A stretch of 64,000 nt of DNA from Flavobacterium johnsoniae (GCF_001879205.1 NZ_MLFK01000007.1:620001-684000), one strand, 5' to 3'. Positions 1-14,331 are shown, counted from the first letter of the stretch. The notes: generated by a model not told the origin, from the sequence alone. Numbers and translations are program-made.

Positions 1-1331
1 CTTATGATGGCATAACTATCCTGCATGTTCCGGAATCTTCCAGCGCTATGTACCGTTCTACCAATAATGGAGCCAGCTGGACGACAGTAACAGGAATTAA
101 TTTTAATACGATTCCAGTATCTGATGCCATTACAAACAATAAATTTTATGCCTACAACAGAGCTAACGGAGATTTAAAAGCAAGCACAGACGGCGGTGCT
201 TCTTTCAATACGGTTTCTAATGTTGGAGCAGGGGGATCCAGCCTAATTAGAACAGTGCCTGGGTATGCTGGGCACTTATGGATTGCCAAGAATTCTGGCG
301 GACTGATAAGGTCAGTTAATGGCGGTGCCAGTTTTACCACACCTTCAACAACTGTAAGCAACGCTTCGGCAGTCGGAATTGGTAAAGCAAAGGCTGGCGC
401 TTCTTATCCAACTATTTATATCTGGGGTACGGTAAGCGGTGTTACGGGAGTTTTTCGTTCGGTAGACCAAGGCAGCAACTGGACTCGCATTAATGATGAT
501 GCGCATGAATATGGAGGTACAGGAAACGGGAACTTTGTAATGGGAGATATGAATATCTACGGGCGCGTTTATATGAGCACTGTGGGAAGAGGACTTGTTT
601 ATGGTGACGATCTTGGTGAGGCCACATCCTATTATAACATTTCAAATAGAAGCACTGGACTGCTGATAGACGGAATGAGCAGAACAACGCAGGGAAGTAA
701 TACAGGACAATGGACCTACAGTGGGAGCAGTGCCCAGCAATGGTCACTAGAGTATAGCGGGAGCGAGGTTATGATTAAAAACAGAGCTACTGGATTGTAT
801 ATAGACGGGATGAGCAGAACAGCAAATCCATCAATCGCAGGACAATGGAGCTATAGTGGAAGTGAGGCGCAAAAATGGATACAAGAAGACGCTGGTTCGG
901 GTTATTTCAGGTTTAAAAATAAAGCGACCGGAATGTATTTGGATGGTTTAGGAAATTCAACAAACGGAGCAGATCTAAGCCAATGGAGTCTCAGCTCAAG
1001 CAATAACCAGCAATGGTCTCTAACTGCGGTATCGAGTGCAACTTTGAGACTAGGTGATACTACAGAAAATCTGCAAGAGCAAAAAATTACTGTAATCTGT
1101 TCTCCAAATCCATTTACAAGCAGTTTTAAAATTGAAATAAATGATTATGCGGAACCGATAAGAGTACGAATTTTTGATATGAATGGAAAAAATGTTGAGT
1201 CTGTGCCGATATCGGACTCAAGCCAGCTGTCAATGGGAAGCACACTTCAGTCGGGATTGTATATCGTAAATGTGGAAGGAACAGGAGGTAATCTTCTCCA
1301 ATCATTTAAAATGATTAAGAAAACCAGATAA
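1..1331 (+). CDS. GH74 xyloglucanase, C-terminal part, with ricin-type lectin domain and T9SS sorting tail
   Basis: The reading frame is open to the left window edge, so this is the 3' part of a longer gene; the first visible ATG (48) is internal. The visible protein begins with BNR/sortilin-like repeats of the 'STNNGASW', 'SVNGGASF' and 'SVDQGSNW' type, ending in 'GRVYMSTVGRGLVYGD', typical of the C-terminal propeller of GH74 endo-xyloglucanases. A ricin-B-like beta-trefoil follows (about residues 212-345 from the ATG at 48) with three repeats of 'ATGLYIDGMSR' plus 'Q-W' motifs, probably a carbohydrate-binding module. The last ~80 residues ('SPNPFTSSFKIEI', 'VRIFDMNGK', 'LQSGLYIVNV') are a type IX secretion sorting domain, so the enzyme is exported and probably surface-attached. 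It is the only T9SS-tailed protein visible in the locus and would make the first endo-cut. Ending at a strong terminator, it appears separate from the GH29 gene downstream. Confidence 0.85.
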   Translation, partial: YDGITILHVPESSSAMYRSTNNGASWTTVTGINFNTIPVSDAITNNKFYAYNRANGDLKASTDGGASFNTVSNVGAGGSSLIRTVPGYAGHLWIAKNSGGLIRSVNGGASFTTPSTTVSNASAVGIGKAKAGASYPTIYIWGTVSGVTGVFRSVDQGSNWTRINDDAHEYGGTGNGNFVMGDMNIYGRVYMSTVGRGLVYGDDLGEATSYYNISNRSTGLLIDGMSRTTQGSNTGQWTYSGSSAQQWSLEYSGSEVMIKNRATGLYIDGMSRTANPSIAGQWSYSGSEAQKWIQEDAGSGYFRFKNKATGMYLDGLGNSTNGADLSQWSLSSSNNQQWSLTAVSSATLRLGDTTENLQEQKITVICSPNPFTSSFKIEINDYAEPIRVRIFDMNGKNVESVPISDSSQLSMGSTLQSGLYIVNVEGTGGNLLQSFKMIKKTR

Positions 1332-1344
1332 ATCAAATTAAGGG

Positions 1345-1385
1345 AAGTCCTAACAGTAGAATAAGCTCTGTTAGGACTTTTATAT
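1345..1385 (+). terminator. Rho-independent terminator after GH74 gene
   Basis: A perfect 12-bp stem (1345-1356 aagtcctaacag, 1368-1379 ctgttaggactt) with an 11-nt loop is followed by a short T-rich tract. It starts 14 bases after the GH74 stop codon. Confidence 0.85.
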
Positions 1386-1478
1386 AGTGATTATGTACCT
1401 GTATCAGCACATTGTGTTGTAACTTAAAAAGCCATTAATCTTTCGTAATAAAAGCCCAAAAGAAAAATTTAAAAACAC

Positions 1479-1495
1479 GTTAGCTCCGGGCTAAC
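1479..1495 (+). promoter_or_regulatory. Small hairpin in the leader of the GH29 gene
   Basis: gttagc (1479-1484) and gctaac (1490-1495) can pair around tccgg; an A-rich stretch then leads to the ATG at 1513. It could lie in the 5' UTR close to the ribosome landing site. Function unknown; a 6-bp stem can arise by chance. Confidence 0.3.
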
Positions 1496-1512
1496 AAAAA
1501 ATAAAAATAAAA

Positions 1513-6388
<4,876 letters not shown>

Positions 6389-6435
6389 CATCTTGTCTGC
6401 ATCATTTTAGAACAGCATAAAATCAAATAACGAAA

Positions 6436-8868
6436 ATGAATAATTTAATTTCGAATCATATACACTATTTAAAGAAAAGCATGCTGCTTTTATGCATGCT
6501 GCTTCTGAATTTTTTATCTCTGCATGCACAGGAAAACTTAAAGAGGAAACAGCTTTTTGACGGTGATTGGAGATTTTTTTTAGGAGAGTCAGCTCAAGCG
6601 TCATCGGATAATTTCAATGATAAAGACTGGCGAGAGCTTGATCTGCCTCATGATTGGAGTATTGAAGGTAAAGTTCATCCAAAGAACGTTACTGGCGCAG
6701 GAGGAGGATATTTTCCGGCAGGAGTCGCTTGGTACAGAAAGACTTTTACGGTGCCTGATAACTGGAAGACAAAAAAAACAGCGATTTACTTTGAAGGGGT
6801 TTATATGAATTCCGAAGTGTTTATTAACGGAAAATCGCTTGGAGTTTATCCTTACGGATATTCTTCTTTCAGCTATGACCTTTCACCATATCTAAAATAT
6901 GGGCAGCAGAATGTGATTGCTGTGCGGGTAGACAATTCACAGCAGATGAACAGCCGTTGGTATAGCGGATCGGGAATCTACAGGCATGTCTGGCTGATTC
7001 AGACCAATCCAATTCATATAGCGCAATGGGGAACAGGAATCAGTACTTTCGAGATTTCTCCAAAAAAAGCAACAGTTCGTGTGGAAACAAAACTGATGAA
7101 TGAAACCAAATCGTTACAGGAAATTACTGTTACAGCGCTAATCCAAGATCCGAAATCCAACACAGCAGGGCGTCATGAAACAAAAGTAGCGCTTTCTCCA
7201 AAGAGCGAAAAAGTTGTTGTCCAGCTTATTAAAGTAGGTAATCCGGTACTTTGGAGTCCGCAGCAGCCTTCCTTATATAAAGCTTTGGTACAGGTTTCAA
7301 AACAAAAGGAAATGTTAGACCAGAGTACTACCGATTTTGGCATCCGTTCTCTAGCATTTACGGCAGAAAAAGGATTTCAGCTCAACGGAAAAACAATCAA
7401 GCTCAACGGAGGATGTGTGCATCACGACAATGGTTCCTTGGGCGCCGCTGCTTTTGACCGTGCAGAACAGCGTAAAGCGGAGCTTTTAAAAGCCAGCGGA
7501 TTCAATGCTGTAAGAACCTCTCATAATCCTCCTTCAGAAGCCTTCCTAGACGCCTGCGATCGATTAGGCCTGCTGGTTATGGACGAATCTTTTGACTGCT
7601 GGAAGATTGGGAAAAATAAATATGATTATTCAAACTATTTCAATGCCTGGTGGAAACGCGATTTGCAGGCTATGGTGCTGCGCGACCGCAATCATCCCAG
7701 CATTTTCATGTGGAGCATTGGAAATGAAATACCTGAAAGAGAAGATCTTGATGCAGTGAATACGGCCAAAATGCTTTCTGAAGAAATAAAGAAAATCGAT
7801 ACAAGTCGTCCGATAACATCGGCAATTGTTAATGGCGGTAAGAATTGGGACATATTTGACCCTTTGATGGCTCAGCATGATGTTGCGGGATATAATTACA
7901 ATTTAGATAAAGCGCCGCAAGATCATATAAGAGTGCCTTCTCGAATTATAGTCCAAACAGAATCGTATCCTAAAGATGCTTTTAAAAACTGGGAATTAGT
8001 ACAGAAAAACCATTACATCATTGGAGATTTTGTATGGACAGCCATGGATTATCTGGGAGAATCTGGAATAGGACGCTACTATTATTCAGGAGAAGTGCCC
8101 GGAGAACATTGGGAAAATGATTTTTTTCCATGGCATGGCGCTTACTGCGGAGATATAGACCTTATAGGATGGAGAAAACCTATTGCACATTATAGAGGCA
8201 TGCTGTATAACGAAAAAGAAAAACTCTATATGGCAGTTCGAGAACCTGCACCAGAACCTCTTGAAATTAAACAGACCTGGTGGTCGGTGTATCCTACTTG
8301 GGAAAGCTGGACATGGCCTGAATATACTGGAAAAAATGTTGAGGTCGAAGTGTATTCTAAATATCCAAAGGTTCGACTGTATCTTAATGGCCAGCTTTTA
8401 GGACAGAAGGAAACCGGAGAGAAGCAAGAATTTAAAGCGGTTTTTACCGTACCTTACGCATCAGGCATCTTAAGAGCAGCTGGTGTAGCAAATGAAAAAG
8501 AACAGGAGTCCGTTACACTGAAATCAGCAGGTGAGGCGGTGCAGATTAAATTGGCAGCCGACCGAAAAGAGATCAAAGCCGACGGACAAGATCTGACCTA
8601 TATTGCAGTTGAACTAATAGACAAAGAAGGAGTTTTGAACCCTAATGCAGAGGGACGCCTTACTTTTAAAATTGAGGGACCTGGAAGTATCCAAGCAGTC
8701 GATAATGCCAATCTAAAAGATTTTGAACCCTATCAATCTCGTACTAGAAAAGCTTGGCACGGAAGGGCTCTGGCAATTGTGAGAAGTACTCATCAGAAAG
8801 GGGAGATAAAACTAACGGTTTCTGGAGATGGATTACAACCGCAGATTATTACTATTACATCAAATTAA
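6436..8868 (+). CDS. GH2 beta-galactosidase with DUF4982-type C-terminus
   Basis: An 810-residue GH2 enzyme with an N-terminal hydrophobic signal segment (about residues 15-31, ending LHAQ). Domains: sugar-binding ('DLPHDWSIEGK', 'GVAWYRKTF', 'YFEGVYMNSEVFING'), Ig-like, TIM barrel, and a C-terminal stretch ('VEVYSKYPKVRLYLNGQLLG') typical of the shorter Bacteroidetes beta-galactosidases. Glu431 (WSIGNEIPER) is the acid/base and Glu509 (VQTESYP) the probable nucleophile. It differs clearly from the 1,045-residue GH2 before it, so this is not a recent duplicate. It sits 10 bp before a GH97 gene, indicating co-transcription. Galactosidase is the most likely activity; GH2 also contains glucuronidases and mannosidases. 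Confidence 0.87.
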   Translation: MNNLISNHIHYLKKSMLLLCMLLLNFLSLHAQENLKRKQLFDGDWRFFLGESAQASSDNFNDKDWRELDLPHDWSIEGKVHPKNVTGAGGGYFPAGVAWYRKTFTVPDNWKTKKTAIYFEGVYMNSEVFINGKSLGVYPYGYSSFSYDLSPYLKYGQQNVIAVRVDNSQQMNSRWYSGSGIYRHVWLIQTNPIHIAQWGTGISTFEISPKKATVRVETKLMNETKSLQEITVTALIQDPKSNTAGRHETKVALSPKSEKVVVQLIKVGNPVLWSPQQPSLYKALVQVSKQKEMLDQSTTDFGIRSLAFTAEKGFQLNGKTIKLNGGCVHHDNGSLGAAAFDRAEQRKAELLKASGFNAVRTSHNPPSEAFLDACDRLGLLVMDESFDCWKIGKNKYDYSNYFNAWWKRDLQAMVLRDRNHPSIFMWSIGNEIPEREDLDAVNTAKMLSEEIKKIDTSRPITSAIVNGGKNWDIFDPLMAQHDVAGYNYNLDKAPQDHIRVPSRIIVQTESYPKDAFKNWELVQKNHYIIGDFVWTAMDYLGESGIGRYYYSGEVPGEHWENDFFPWHGAYCGDIDLIGWRKPIAHYRGMLYNEKEKLYMAVREPAPEPLEIKQTWWSVYPTWESWTWPEYTGKNVEVEVYSKYPKVRLYLNGQLLGQKETGEKQEFKAVFTVPYASGILRAAGVANEKEQESVTLKSAGEAVQIKLAADRKEIKADGQDLTYIAVELIDKEGVLNPNAEGRLTFKIEGPGSIQAVDNANLKDFEPYQSRTRKAWHGRALAIVRSTHQKGEIKLTVSGDGLQPQIITITSN

Positions 8869-8878
8869 TTAAAAGAAT

Positions 8879-10771
8879 ATGACATTAGCAGTGAGGCAAA
8901 GCCTTTTTTTAATCCTTTTTTTATGTTCATTCTGCATAGACGCTCAGAAGATTAGTTCTCCCGACGGACGTATACAAGTTATTTTAAACCTGCCTGATAA
9001 CAAGAAACCTGATGGTGTTTCTTATAAAGTTTTATACCTAAGCGATAACACCCTTTCAGAAGTGGTACGCGAATCAAAATTAGGTATAACACGAGAAGAC
9101 CAGCAGTTTGTGGGGAATCTTTTGTTTGTTGGACAATCCGAATCTGTTTCGGTGAAAGATACGTACGAGATGATTTGCGGCAAGCGCAAGCATTGCGAAA
9201 ATACAGCGATCGAAAAAACATTTCATTTTAAAAACACAAACAATCAGACTTTAGATATCATTTTCAGGGTTTATAACAATGGGGTAGCGTTTCGTTATGT
9301 ATTTCCTGATGCTTCCGATTCTAAAGTTAGTATTACTGGAGAAGCTACGACATATGCCCTGCCGAAAAAAGCAGACCGATGGATGCAGCCATACGACCCT
9401 TCCTACGAGAGATTTTTCCCGTATAGCACAGGCGGGACAGCAACAGATAAAGTACAGCAATACGGCTTTCCTGCATTGTATAAACTTCAAAACCAACCCG
9501 TGTGGGCACTAGTTTCTGAAGCTGATATCAGCGAGGATAACTGCGCTGCCAGATTAACGAGCACTACTAATGCTGATGAATATCAAATTGCCTATCCCTC
9601 TGCGGTGCAATCAAAACAGCCATGGCATTCCCAATGGCATACCGTAATAATTGGAAAACTTTCAGATATTGTGGGATCTACTCTTATTACAGATGTAAGC
9701 ACGCCTAGCCGTGTGAAAGATACTCAATGGATTAAGCCTGGTGCAGTTTCATGGATCTACTGGGCCAACAACCGAGGTTCTAAAGATTACAAAATTGTGA
9801 CCGATTATATTGATTTGGCTGTTGAAATGAACTGGCCATACGTGCTTATTGACTGGGAATGGGATGTAATGGCAAATGGCGGCAGCATCATTGATGCGGT
9901 AAATTATGCGAAAAGCAAATCAATAAAACCTATGATATGGTACAATTCTGGAACAAGCTGGATGGAACCTACTCCAAACGATCGTTTGCAAACGGCTGAA
10001 AAAAGAGCCAAGGAATTTTCGTGGCTAAATAAAATTGGCGTGTATGGCATAAAAGTCGATTTTTTTGCGGGCGACCAGCAAGATATGATGCAGTATTATA
10101 TAGCCATTTTAAAGGATGCTGCTAAATATCATTTAATGGTAAATTTTCATGGAGCCACTGTTCCCCGAGGCTGGGCTAGAACTTATCCCAACCTGATGTC
10201 AACCGAGGCTGTTTATGGTGCAGAGTGGTACAACAATACGGCTGAGCTTACAGATAAAGCTGCTGTTCATAATACCACGCTCCCTTTTACTCGAAATGTA
10301 GTGGGTTCGATGGATTATACTCCGGTTACTTTTTCAAATTCCCAGCATCCGCATATTACTTCCTATGCTCATGAACTGGCTTTGGCTGTTGTTTTTGAAT
10401 CCGGCCTGCAGCATTTTGCCGATAAACCATCAGCCTACAGATCGCTTCCTGAACCAGCCAAAGAATTTCTTAAAAAAGTGCCTGTAAGTTGGGATGATAC
10501 GCAATTAATTGACGGCTTTCCGGGAGAAAAAATCATTATCGCCCGAAAAAAGGCAGATAAATGGTACCTTGGAGGTTTAAACGGTAAAGATCAGGCTCAG
10601 ACTTTAACAATAAACTTCGATTTCCTTGATAAAGGGACTTATAATTTTGAGCTGATAAAAGATGGCAAAGACGATAAATCTTTTTCTTCTGAAACAATAA
10701 AAGTTAAAAAAGGCAGCGTATTAAAAATTGAGTGCCTGCCAAGAGGAGGATTTACAGGCTTTATAAAATAG
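8879..10771 (+). CDS. GH97 glycosidase, probable retaining alpha-galactosidase type
   Basis: A 630-residue exported GH97 protein (signal peptide ending CIDAQ, then 'KISSPDGRIQV', the usual N-terminus of the family's beta-sandwich). The barrel contains 'GAVSWIYWANNRGSKDY', 'YVLIDWEWD' and 'GVYGIKVDFFAGDQQ'. In the retaining subgroup the Asp of the 'KVDF' motif is the nucleophile (Asp394 here), and 'STEAVYGAEW' holds the expected acid/base Glu. This favours alpha-galactosidase over the inverting SusB-like alpha-glucosidase subgroup; that choice is inference from motifs. It lies 10 bp after the GH2 gene and 19 bp before an esterase gene, so these form one operon. A second, divergent GH97 follows at 12265. 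Confidence 0.87.
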   Translation: MTLAVRQSLFLILFLCSFCIDAQKISSPDGRIQVILNLPDNKKPDGVSYKVLYLSDNTLSEVVRESKLGITREDQQFVGNLLFVGQSESVSVKDTYEMICGKRKHCENTAIEKTFHFKNTNNQTLDIIFRVYNNGVAFRYVFPDASDSKVSITGEATTYALPKKADRWMQPYDPSYERFFPYSTGGTATDKVQQYGFPALYKLQNQPVWALVSEADISEDNCAARLTSTTNADEYQIAYPSAVQSKQPWHSQWHTVIIGKLSDIVGSTLITDVSTPSRVKDTQWIKPGAVSWIYWANNRGSKDYKIVTDYIDLAVEMNWPYVLIDWEWDVMANGGSIIDAVNYAKSKSIKPMIWYNSGTSWMEPTPNDRLQTAEKRAKEFSWLNKIGVYGIKVDFFAGDQQDMMQYYIAILKDAAKYHLMVNFHGATVPRGWARTYPNLMSTEAVYGAEWYNNTAELTDKAAVHNTTLPFTRNVVGSMDYTPVTFSNSQHPHITSYAHELALAVVFESGLQHFADKPSAYRSLPEPAKEFLKKVPVSWDDTQLIDGFPGEKIIIARKKADKWYLGGLNGKDQAQTLTINFDFLDKGTYNFELIKDGKDDKSFSSETIKVKKGSVLKIECLPRGGFTGFIK

Positions 10772-10790
10772 TTAGAATATATAATTTAAA

Positions 10791-11726
10791 ATGAAAGGTA
10801 TTTTGAAAACAAAAGGAATTAGAACCGCATTGCTTATTATGCTTATGGTAGCAGGTAAAACATTTGGGCAAAGGAAAACCATTAACCTGTGGGATAAGAA
10901 AGTGCCTGGGGCTATAGCTAATGCCGATTATAAAGAAACCAATTCAGACGATAGCTGGATGCAGCGTGTTACGAATCCGAGATTAGATGTGTATCCTGCT
11001 CCTGCTGAAAAAGCAACGGGTACTGCCGTTATTATCTGTCCTGGCGGAGGTTATTCCGGAATGGCTATCGGACATGAGGGAAAACAGGTTGCACAATGGC
11101 TCAATAGTCTTGGCATTACGGCATTTGTATTAAAATACAGATTGCCGGATGCTGCTATAATGACCGATAAATCAATAGGTCCTATGCAAGATGGACAGCG
11201 TGCCATCCGTTTGGTTAGAAGCAGAGCCAAAGAGTGGGGAATCGATCCTAAAAAAATCGGCATTATGGGCTTTTCTGCAGGTGGGCATTTGGCTTCTACT
11301 CTTTCAACACATTTTAATACAAAAGTATATGATGAGAGTGCAGATGCAACTAGTGCGCGTCCAGATTTTTCACTGTTAATATATCCTGTAATATCAATGC
11401 GTGAAGAAATAACCCATATGGGATCGAGAATTAATCTTTTGGGCGAAAAACCATCAGCTGAGCAGGTTAATAATTTTTCAAATGAACTGCAAGTCAATAG
11501 TGAAACTCCGACAGCATTTTTAGTCCATTCCATGGATGATGGTGCTGTACCAGTAGAAAACAGTATACAATATGCCTTAGCTTTAAAGAAAAATAAGATT
11601 CCTTGCGAGCTTCTTATATACGAAAAAGGAGGACACGGCTATGGACTAGGCAAATCTGGCAGCACAGAGTCAGATTGGAGTCTGGCATGCGGCAGATGGC
11701 TCAAAGCAAAAGGCTTAATCAATTAA
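10791..11726 (+). CDS. Alpha/beta hydrolase, BD-FAE/acetylxylan-esterase-like
   Basis: A 311-residue secreted alpha/beta hydrolase. After a signal peptide ending KTFGQ the protein carries the oxyanion-hole motif 'IICPGGGYSGMA', the nucleophile elbow GFSAGG with Ser162, and near the end 'HSMDDGAVPVENS' and 'EKGGHGYG', which supply the Asp and His of the triad. This resembles bifunctional carbohydrate esterases that remove acetyl or feruloyl groups from hemicellulose. It is last in the operon with the GH2 and GH97 genes; a mini-element with terminal inverted repeats follows 29 bp downstream. Substrate is inferred from context. Confidence 0.82.
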   Translation: MKGILKTKGIRTALLIMLMVAGKTFGQRKTINLWDKKVPGAIANADYKETNSDDSWMQRVTNPRLDVYPAPAEKATGTAVIICPGGGYSGMAIGHEGKQVAQWLNSLGITAFVLKYRLPDAAIMTDKSIGPMQDGQRAIRLVRSRAKEWGIDPKKIGIMGFSAGGHLASTLSTHFNTKVYDESADATSARPDFSLLIYPVISMREEITHMGSRINLLGEKPSAEQVNNFSNELQVNSETPTAFLVHSMDDGAVPVENSIQYALALKKNKIPCELLIYEKGGHGYGLGKSGSTESDWSLACGRWLKAKGLIN

Positions 11727-11754
11727 AAGAACCTAACCTGTTGGGTGTAATTGT

Positions 11755-11896
11755 TTTAAATACATAGAAACATAGATTTATTTGTTTTTTAAGGTCTCTA
11801 AAAGAGAATTTTATTCTTTCACATAGCTACTATGTGCATTTAAACTAGTGAAACGCTTCTTAAAGCTTTCTGAATCTATTTTTCTATGTGTTAAAA
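11755..11896. repeat. MITE-like element with 25-bp terminal inverted repeats
   Basis: The 142-bp segment starts at 11755 (tttaaatacatagaaacata...) and ends at 11896 with its imperfect inverse; the 25-bp ends (11755-11779, 11872-11896) pair at about 20 positions by my count. Its middle holds a perfect palindrome, cacatag-cta-ctatgtg (11820-11836), built from the same catag/ctatg core. No transposase and no credible gene lies inside. I recall similar 'catagaaacatag' intergenic units in Flavobacterium genomes but could not check. It could alternatively act as a transcript-end hairpin for the operon. Confidence 0.6.
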
Positions 11897-12264
11897 TTGA
11901 ATTTGGAGCAATTACATCAAACAGGTAAGAACCTATATTTAATTTCACTGCTGCTATCTGTTTTTGGAAGCAGATCTTTTTGAAAAACCATATCAATCAT
12001 CTTTATATTGTCTAAAATATTGATGAGTACAACAATTATTGCCCTTTTTTAATACAAAGCGTACCGTAGTCAGCTGTTTTTTCTTGTCAAATTTGCCAGT
12101 TGAAAAAAACTTTGAAGCTGTAATTCAAAGCACCAATATCAATTGGTGCATCAAGATGCTAAAAACAGCTTTCCAAAAGAGACAACATTTACGCGAACGT
12201 TTTTAAGTTTTTTCAAAGCGTACCAAAAAACATTTAATTACTAACTACAATAACCACACATCAA
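11897..12264 (+). promoter_or_regulatory. Leader/promoter region of the second plus-strand operon
   Basis: 368 bp without a credible gene. It contains a hairpin, caccaat-atca-attggtg (12131-12148), and an 11-bp direct repeat caaagcgtacc at 12055-12065 and 12214-12224, the second copy lying 40 bp before the GH97 start codon. These may be regulator sites or part of a long 5' UTR for the GH97-GH3-GH43-GH2-esterase operon. No experimentally known motif is recognised. Confidence 0.4.
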
Positions 12265-14247
12265 ATGAACAGGACTTTATTACAGGCAGTTATTTTAATA
12301 TTTTTATCAGCAGGCGGATCGGCGCAGGTGCTCCATCTCAAGTCTCCCAACGGAAAGATTGAGATGGATTTAGAAAACGGCGCCAAAATCCGATGGTCTG
12401 TGAAACATAACAATACAGAAGTCGTTGCTCCTTCAGCTATTTCATTAACATTGGGCAGCGGAGAGATTTTAGGAAATAATGCGAAAATTGCAAGCACTAA
12501 AAATTCGGCTTCAAACACCACTTTCGAAACGCCTGTTTATAAGAAGAAAACGGTTGTGGACCAATACAATCAGCTGATTGTAAATTTTAAAGGAAATTTT
12601 GGTCTGATATTAAGAGCTTATAATGATGGTGCAGCTTATCGTTTTTTTACAAATAAGAATAAAAAAATTACCATTGCATCTGAAGAAGCCAGCTTTAACT
12701 TCAGCCAAGACCATAAAGCTTTTGTACCCTATGTTCGCGATTTAAGAGAAAAAGACATGTATACTTCTGCTTTTGAAGCGCTTTATGATGAAATTCCGCT
12801 TTCTAAATTTGTCAAAGATTCATTAGCTATTTCTCCGCTTCTTGTCGATTTAGGAAATGGAAAAAAAGCAGCTATTATTGAGGCTGAACTCCAAGACTAT
12901 CCGGGCATGTTTTTAACACGAAATAATGGAACGCAATATGGACTTAGGGGAATATTTGCACATTATCCAAAAAAGGAGCGTTTAGGCGGCTATAATAAAA
13001 TGAACTACATGGTCTCTGAGAGAGAGAACTACATTGCAGAAACAAACGGCAGTAGAAGTTTTCCCTGGAGGGCAGTCATCATAAGTGAAAACGACACCGA
13101 GCTTTTGAATAATGATATGGTTCAAAAACTTTCTTCGGCTTCACAAATTTCTGACATGAGCTGGATCAAACCCGGTAAAGTGGCTTGGGACTGGTGGAAT
13201 GACTGGAATATATCGAAAGTCGATTTTAAGGCTGGAATCAATACGCAGACTTATAAATATTATATTGATTTTGCTTCTAAAAACAATATTGAATATGTGG
13301 TGATAGACGAGGGATGGAGCGAAGAAACCGATATCTTGAAGATTTCGCCAGCTATGGACATTAAAGAACTTATCGACTACGGAAAACAAAAAAATGTCGG
13401 AATCATGCTTTGGGCTTCATGGTATGCTGTAAATCAGGTTTTAGATGATGCGTTTACCAAGTATTCCAATATGGGAGTGAAAGGCTTTAAAATAGATTTC
13501 ATAGACCGTGACGATCAAAAAATGGTTAACTCGCTTTATAATATTGCGAAAAAGGCGGCCTCTTACAAACTTCTTATTGACTATCACGGAATGTATAAGC
13601 CGACTGGCATTCAAAGAACCTATCCAAATATCCTAAATTTTGAAGGAGTCAAAGGCTTGGAAAATGCGAAATGGACACCAAAAGATGACATGCCGCATTA
13701 TGAAGCGAGCATACCTTTTATAAGAATGCTGGCAGGACCTATGGACTATACGCCGGGAGCTATGCGCAATGCAACAAAAGCAGATTTTCGTCCAAGCAAT
13801 TCACTGCCAATGAGCCAAGGCACAAGATGCCATCAGCTGGGTATGTATGTTCTTTATGAAGCGCCGCTGCAAATGATGGCCGATAGTCCAACAGCTTATA
13901 TGAAAGAACAGCAAAGCACTACATTTATATCTCAAATTCCGACCACTTTTGATGAGACAGTTGCGCTGGATGGAAAGGTAGGCCAATATGCAGCCATTGC
14001 CAGAAAAAAAGGCAATACATGGTTTGTAGGCGGTTTAACCAATTGGTCGGCTAGAGAAATAGCACTCGATTTATCTTTCCTTGAAAAAGGGAACTTTACA
14101 GCAGAAATTTTTAAAGACGGATTGAATGCTGAAAAAGATCCAACAGATTACAAACGTGAAATAATTAAAGTAACCAATGCCGGTAAATTGAAAGTGCAGA
14201 TGGCTCCTGGAGGAGGTTTTGCAATTATAATTAATCCTGAAAAATAG
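12265..14247 (+). CDS. GH97 glycosidase, second copy
   Basis: A 660-residue GH97 enzyme, exported by a signal peptide ending GGSAQ. It shows the N-terminal beta-sandwich start 'HLKSPNGKIEMDL', then 'GKVAWDWWNDWN', 'YVVIDEGWS', 'GFKIDFIDRDDQ' and 'NFEGVKGLENAKW'. Asp411 in 'KIDF' matches the nucleophile of retaining alpha-galactosidases and the Glu of 'NFEG' the acid/base, so this copy is closer to the well-known retaining type than the one at 8879. It is first in an operon that continues through GH3, GH43, GH2 and an esterase. The two GH97 proteins differ throughout and probably act on different alpha-galactosides or alpha-arabinopyranosides. Confidence 0.88.
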   Translation: MNRTLLQAVILIFLSAGGSAQVLHLKSPNGKIEMDLENGAKIRWSVKHNNTEVVAPSAISLTLGSGEILGNNAKIASTKNSASNTTFETPVYKKKTVVDQYNQLIVNFKGNFGLILRAYNDGAAYRFFTNKNKKITIASEEASFNFSQDHKAFVPYVRDLREKDMYTSAFEALYDEIPLSKFVKDSLAISPLLVDLGNGKKAAIIEAELQDYPGMFLTRNNGTQYGLRGIFAHYPKKERLGGYNKMNYMVSERENYIAETNGSRSFPWRAVIISENDTELLNNDMVQKLSSASQISDMSWIKPGKVAWDWWNDWNISKVDFKAGINTQTYKYYIDFASKNNIEYVVIDEGWSEETDILKISPAMDIKELIDYGKQKNVGIMLWASWYAVNQVLDDAFTKYSNMGVKGFKIDFIDRDDQKMVNSLYNIAKKAASYKLLIDYHGMYKPTGIQRTYPNILNFEGVKGLENAKWTPKDDMPHYEASIPFIRMLAGPMDYTPGAMRNATKADFRPSNSLPMSQGTRCHQLGMYVLYEAPLQMMADSPTAYMKEQQSTTFISQIPTTFDETVALDGKVGQYAAIARKKGNTWFVGGLTNWSAREIALDLSFLEKGNFTAEIFKDGLNAEKDPTDYKREIIKVTNAGKLKVQMAPGGGFAIIINPEK

Positions 14248-14331
14248 TTAAAAATATCTCGGAATGACTCTCTTGCCTATTGGAGTAAGTATTGTTCTGT
14301 AACCTGATAATGAATTAGAAAGTATACTATA

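Noticed and set aside
1390..1412. Possible third copy of the GH31 operator pattern before the GH29 gene
   Set aside because: Only short fragments (atgta, tgtatca) match and the spacing is different.
11811..11996. 61-codon minus-strand ORF
   Set aside because: It overlaps the inverted-repeat element and has no protein-like composition.
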